In this document: positions 59,641 to 64,000 of the stretch, one piece after another
Numbering within the stretch: position 1 is the stretch's first letter
How the letters are laid out: each line of letters begins with the position of its first letter
Source: Apostichopus japonicus
Taxonomy: Eukaryota; Echinodermata; Holothuroidea; Aspidochirotida; Stichopodidae
Direction: 5' to 3'
NCBI RefSeq assembly: GCF_037975245.1
Contig: NC_092562.1
Span: forward strand, 21,591,054-21,655,053
Length of the DNA: 64,000 nt
The notes under the pieces: model-generated
The model's database searches: none
The model's input: only the letters and a program-made list of their open reading frames with translations
What the model was told of the DNA's origin: nothing
Translations under genes and position numbers: made by a program

Positions 59641-59657
59641 TAGCAACCTGGAGACTG
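59641..59657 (-). repeat. Right terminal inverted repeat of the Academ-like element
   Basis: TAGCAACCTGGAGACTG is the exact reverse complement of the left end. It is followed by TATATGAGAGAG, of which TATA is the duplicated target. Confidence 0.9.
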
Positions 59658-59661
59658 TATA
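59658..59661. repeat. Target-site duplication TATA, right
   Basis: TATA directly follows the right inverted repeat and matches 43982-43985. Confidence 0.7.
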
Positions 59662-61100
59662 TGAGAGAGAGGGAGAGAGAGCCAGATATAAATTACAGGC
59701 AAACTAAAAACAGATGTGACTACTTCAACAACATCTGGAATCAGAAAGCTATTACCAAAATCACAAACTTTTACGACTGACGATGGGTGATTGAGAGTCG
59801 ACTGGTGGTCCCTGGGCCAACTGGTGGTCCCTGGGTTAGTTTTCAGTGGTAGTGGAATAGTTGTTGACTATCATATGAAAGAAAAATTTCTGAGCTGGTA
59901 AACTCAGATTTTTTTATAAAAGAAATGACTCTGTTGGAGGAATGTTTTCCAGAAAACAATGCTGCAGCTATAAGTCTATTTATGTTAACTTTTAATTCAA
60001 ATACAGAGAATGGTGAAACCTTCACACATTTGTGCAGGCGTTCAAAAAAAAAAATTTAGATTAAAAAATTGTCCATTATCTGTTGATGAAATAGGTTAGA
60101 AGTGTCTGCCGGATTGTCAATCTATGGTGTTAAACCCCAAAACAGACCAAGTTGTGGATATTTAATACGAGAGATGAACTAATCTGTCTTCTCATGACGA
60201 GGAACACACCTTCAGTGTAAATGGAGAGAGCAAAGTAAAAGTATAACCGGCCTAATTTTCAATGTCAAAGTCATTATAACTCAGACAATAGAGTGACATG
60301 ATCAAATAAAGACACATAAAAAAATGTAAACAAAAAATTACGTTTACCTTAAATATCAATTCGAAGATGTTATATACCAAGTTGAGAAGAGTGAAAATGA
60401 AGTTCCTGGCCGAAGTGAACGAGTTTACGGATTCCATGGCTAAATTTGCATGATCCACATTATTAACCACTTACTGTAATTTTGAGCACAACCATTAACA
60501 TATATTCAAGAACATTTTTTGTACAAGGAAGCTTAAATATGAAGGAATCATGGTAAGAAGTATACAAAGTAATGGAATTTGAATCAATCGGTTGAAGTGT
60601 CCTTAACATTCAAACCATAGGAAACCGTCTATTTCCTTCAAAGGAAATTCCTATCAATTAGCAGAGACCATCCTTCCCCCATTACTGAGCCACCTAAACC
60701 TAAACCATTGTTTCCCATCGCCACATCCTGGGAATATTCCAATCTATAAACTCAAAATGGGGGTGATAAAGTTTAATATTTGTGGATAGATTTATCTCCA
60801 CAAGTTATAGAGAATCTCTGAAAACAAGATGGGCTTTACTCCTTCTTCAACTGTGGTGGAAACTTTTGTTCAAGTTCATGTTAGACCTGTAACCAAGGGC
60901 AACGCTGGACATCTATTTAATACAGGTGTCTGTGTAGGCTGGAAAAACTTCCACATACTGCAATATACATAGCATTCAGTTTGGGTGATAGGGAAGAGTT
61001 CTTATAGATCGCATGTTATAAAGGATGTCCTAGCTGTGATGTAACACTTCCTTTGGTAACATTTTTTGACATTGAATTCTGAGCATTGCACACTATTAAA
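59662..61100. other. Non-coding right flank, no gene seen
   Basis: The only structure noted is a tandem duplication of CTGGTGGTCCCTGGG at about 59801-59835. Minus-strand frames at 59843-60025 and 60252-60470 have no recognisable motif. Confidence 0.45.
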
Positions 61101-61441
61101 GGCATTGAAGACTCGCCCCAAACCGTGTGCGGCCATCTGAAAAAGTTAACTTTCTGTTGCTTGCAAGTGACGTTTTGTTCGTGTCGCTACGAAATGCAGA
61201 CAGTACAGTGAAACATGATACCTTGTTATATTTAGCTGGACCTGAGATGTCCATCGTTGTATCTTTTATACACTGTGCTGTGGGTATTAACCACAGCTGT
61301 ATGTACTGACTGTACACTAGCGTCTAATTACCGACAGTAGCAAGCTGTGTGTGTATTTTCTGGGATCGATGGTGGTGTCTAACACTTCTGTTACACCTCA
61401 TTCGAAACTAGGTCAGATTACCGGCGCGAGTCTTCACACCC
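61101..61441. mobile_element. Degraded MITE with TGAAGACTCGC ends
   Basis: The left end GGCATTGAAGACTCGCCCC and the reverse complement of the right end GGGTGTGAAGACTCGCGCC share TGAAGACTCGC and a further ATCTGA inside, with a gap. The ends begin GG and TTA follows the right end, but AAA precedes the left, so a Harbinger-type TWA duplication is only half supported. The 341-bp interior has higher CpG than its surroundings and overlapping open frames on both strands that are not convincing genes. Confidence 0.5.
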
Positions 61442-64000
61442 TTAGTTTATTTATTATAAAAGAAAGAGCAAAAAATAGCTCAATAACTAGTTTTCAAGAG
61501 CAAAATTAAAGATGAGATTAAATGCCTCTTTTCATCACTGCATTAACTATAGTGTATGGTATGGGTAGCATTATCCTTTGCAACACATCGGTAAGTATGC
61601 TACCGTATACTCGGTTTCCAGTGCACCAACGGAAAGCTCTCGACCTTGAAATTAACTTTAAATGTCAAAGAATGAGATCACTGCATGGGCTTTGGTAATT
61701 AATTATGGCATAGTAATTATGTGCTCTTTCAATATTAATTAGATTAATACACTTCCTAGACCATGTTTTCATTCTTGTCCAACACTAGCTACCTGTCGAT
61801 CTGAAAGAGTTACTCTATCCCCCGTATGAGAAACCACACAAGATTATACTGTTACTGACATGTTCATGATTCACGATGACATCATCAATAAGTGTGAAGA
61901 AGGTTTCTGTTGACACTGTTTTTTAGATTATCAATGATAATGAACTTGCAGTCTGTGCAAACATGGAAAGATATAGAGATAAAGAGATCTTTTATACTTC
62001 TAGGTGACTCACATATACTTCTGGATTAATGATGTGACAAATAAACTATTTCATTAATACAAATTAGAAAATGAATCAGTGAGTAATAACGAGCAGTAGC
62101 AGGTACAGTGTTATGACTTTAACCCATATGATTGCTGTGTTTTTTCATTCTCTCATGCACAGTTGCTATATATTCATAATTAATCATGAATTCTTGAACA
62201 AATCGTTTTTTTATTATTACGTGAACCCTAAATGTACTCTCCCAAACCTCTCAATAGTTTATGAATATTAACTTTGATTCTTTGTACAAATAATCAGATA
62301 TGTCTTTCATCCCTCTGCTGGTTTCTTTAAAGCTTCTGCTGGAAACAAACGACGCTGCCCCATTCACTACATCACAGCGTTCTGTATGATCTTGTATGTA
62401 CGTATGCATGTATTGTATTATGCAAAGGACAAAAAAATCCTGTCTTTAATTAAGTGTCACAAGCACATCTGCAATGATTGTAAAGAATGTGTGGTCAAAG
62501 CATAAAACAACTCAATGTTTAGTTTACATAATAATGAAAACGGCTGTGCGAGCAGTTCTTTGTAATAAACTATTTATAAAACAAATAGATAATAATAATG
62601 TTACTATAAAACCTCTCAAACTTGAATCTATAATTTACAAGAGATGATATTTACCCGTCTCCATCCAGCAAGATTTAATAGCATTTTTTTTAAAGTCCTT
62701 GTTGACTTCAGAAACTTTACGAAGAAACAAGATTCCAGCAGATCAGAATCACACTTGATTTGATGCAGGGAAATAATATATCCAGTTCTAGCAAAAAGCA
62801 ATGTAAAATGGTCTAATTGGTGTACGAGTGACACAATACACAGTAATTTTTTGCACATGAACCCAGGGAAAAATTTATTCGGTATCAAATCGCAAATAGC
62901 TATGCAAAATGCACAAGTTGCTATGTATACAAGTGCATAGTAATTTAGATGTATAGTAGTTTTTTGTACATATAGGAATCATAGTATTTTATATGGGATG
63001 AACTTCAAAACCCTTCAAAACTGCTAGACAAGATTCTAACACTAATTTATATCCCTGGAACCATAGGATTTGATAACTGACAAAATTTAGAGCCTTTCAA
63101 ATCTTCTACACAAAAGTTGAATACTCAAATAATCCCTGTGTAGTTGTAAACCTTGACAATGGGTGGATTTGGAAAATGGGGCATCATGACCGTACATGAT
63201 CTGTGGGGTCCTATAACATTTACCAACTGTATGGTGCAGTAGCTAGATCGGAGAGAACATGTTGTCTATGGAGACAGATAGGGTAAAGGGAGTTCAGAGT
63301 AGTGAGGAGACAGAAAATAACGAGGATCGAATGTAAAATTCATCCCACATCTGACAGTTCACATGATGATACCAATTTCCATTTCCCAATGATGTGAAAT
63401 GTTTATTCAAATAATGACTTGTCGTTGACAGGGAAGTGAAACAGACAAGACAAAGAGAAAGCAAAGAGGAAACGCTCTGATTGTTTGTCTATGAACAGGA
63501 CAAACCCTAAACCACATTTAACCGCTTTAATATGAGATTTGTTTCCTGCCTTGCTTTCATCGATTATTTACGTCAAGCCTACACCTCTATGACGACACTT
63601 TGCAATATTTATCATAACATTGACAATATGTACACCATATGTGAATTGTTAAATCTGCAACTGGCATTATATCCTCCCTTGTTTCGCGCACTGACGAATA
63701 TGCATATTGTTTTATTCTGTTTCACGTAGTGAAAATGCTTTTGAAACATCTAATATGCCCTAAAAATTGTTCTACTTCCTTTAAATTTAGAATGGCAATA
63801 AAATATAATCTTTTGTCTCAATTTGTCTGTAACATAAACTACAATAGGAGACTGCTTAGAAAGATATTATTTGTGATTAAACATTCAGTTGCAAATCAGT
63901 GAAATGATTTGGACGGTGATGTTTTTTTTGTTGTTGAACATTGGTCAGTATAAATCGAAACAGGGGACGATATATATCGTCCACACGATTGGGTTTAATA
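61442..64000. other. Non-coding stretch, no gene seen
   Basis: Apart from a decayed dispersed-repeat copy near 63.3 kb, no gene, RNA or element end is recognised. The minus-strand frame 62628-62888 and plus-strand frame 63532-63729 lack motifs and splice context. Confidence 0.45.
63240..63340 (+). repeat. Decayed copy of the GAGACAGGTAAG repeat family
   Basis: The 3' block TAGTGAGGAGACAGAAAATA, then ACGAGGATCGAATGTAAAAT, matches the family core. The upstream blocks are strongly diverged. In this copy the GGTAAG word has changed to GAAAAT. Confidence 0.45.

Larger units (their letters stand above)
43986..59657 (+). mobile_element. Academ-like DNA transposon, about 15.7 kb, apparently complete
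   Basis: The ends are inverted repeats: ATACAGTCTCCAGGTTGCTA at 43983-44002 matches the reverse complement of 59641-59660 without a mismatch (the outer ATA/TAT may belong to the duplication). TATA flanks both sides. Inside is one intact long gene (49043-54661) with a transposase-like core, a FEN/XPG-like nuclease domain and a CXC zinc domain. Academ elements, as I recall them from Repbase, have 3-4 bp duplications and encode proteins with XPG nuclease and Cys8 zinc-finger parts, which fits. About 1.85 kb of the length is secondary insertion (46075-47927). Perfect termini and an unbroken reading frame suggest recent activity or selection. A database match to a named Academ family has not been made. 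Confidence 0.82.

Overview
This window looks like a piece of a metazoan nuclear genome. It is AT-rich and mostly non-coding, with many microsatellites and minisatellites, CpG scarce except in a few clusters, consensus GT/AG splice signals, and several classes of eukaryotic mobile element. No long host gene can be read. A marine invertebrate is the best guess (the transposase family and repeat style resemble echinoderm, cnidarian and mollusc genomes), but nothing here fixes the species. There are no prokaryotic operons, rRNA genes or CRISPR arrays.

The main object is a large DNA transposon at 43986-59657, about 15.7 kb. A perfect 20-bp inverted repeat spans the ends, which are flanked by a TATA target duplication. 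It carries one intact 5.6-kb open reading frame (49043-54661, 1872 residues). The protein joins N-terminal Cys clusters, a transposase-like core resembling DUF6589 proteins, a FEN1/XPG-like nuclease domain with nearly all metal-binding acidic residues in place, and a nine-cysteine CXC (tesmin/TSO1-type) domain. Together these point to the Academ superfamily, XPG-bearing branch. Two upstream exons (ending at 44607, and 45974-46047) have good splice sites and keep the reading frame open, so the start may lie at 44605.

The second intron of this gene holds a nested pair of insertions. A Harbinger-type MITE (46075-47927, TTA duplication) was itself split by a 1624-bp non-autonomous hAT element (46244-47867, 8-bp duplication CCCATGGC). 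Reading the duplications gives the order Academ, then Harbinger MITE, then hAT. The non-coding right arm (54.9-59.6 kb) carries a tRNA-like fragment, a probable LINE 3' tail and a short inverted-repeat element.

Left of the transposon (1-43.9 kb) I see no convincing gene. It holds a 178-bp tandem satellite with a 356-bp dimeric higher-order pattern (22.9-24.0 kb), several minisatellites (7.1, 8.4, 14.2, 19.1, 20.2 kb), (TA)n tracts, a GC-rich block of unknown nature (9.64-10.11 kb), two CpG-rich promoter-like stretches (25.4-26.2 and 39.4-39.6 kb), and a dispersed repeat family with a conserved core GAGGAGACAGGTAAG. The longest near-identical copies of that family form an inverted pair at 43.3-43.6 kb, just outside the transposon. 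Right of it (59.7-64 kb) are a degraded MITE at 61.1-61.4 kb and one decayed copy of the dispersed family.
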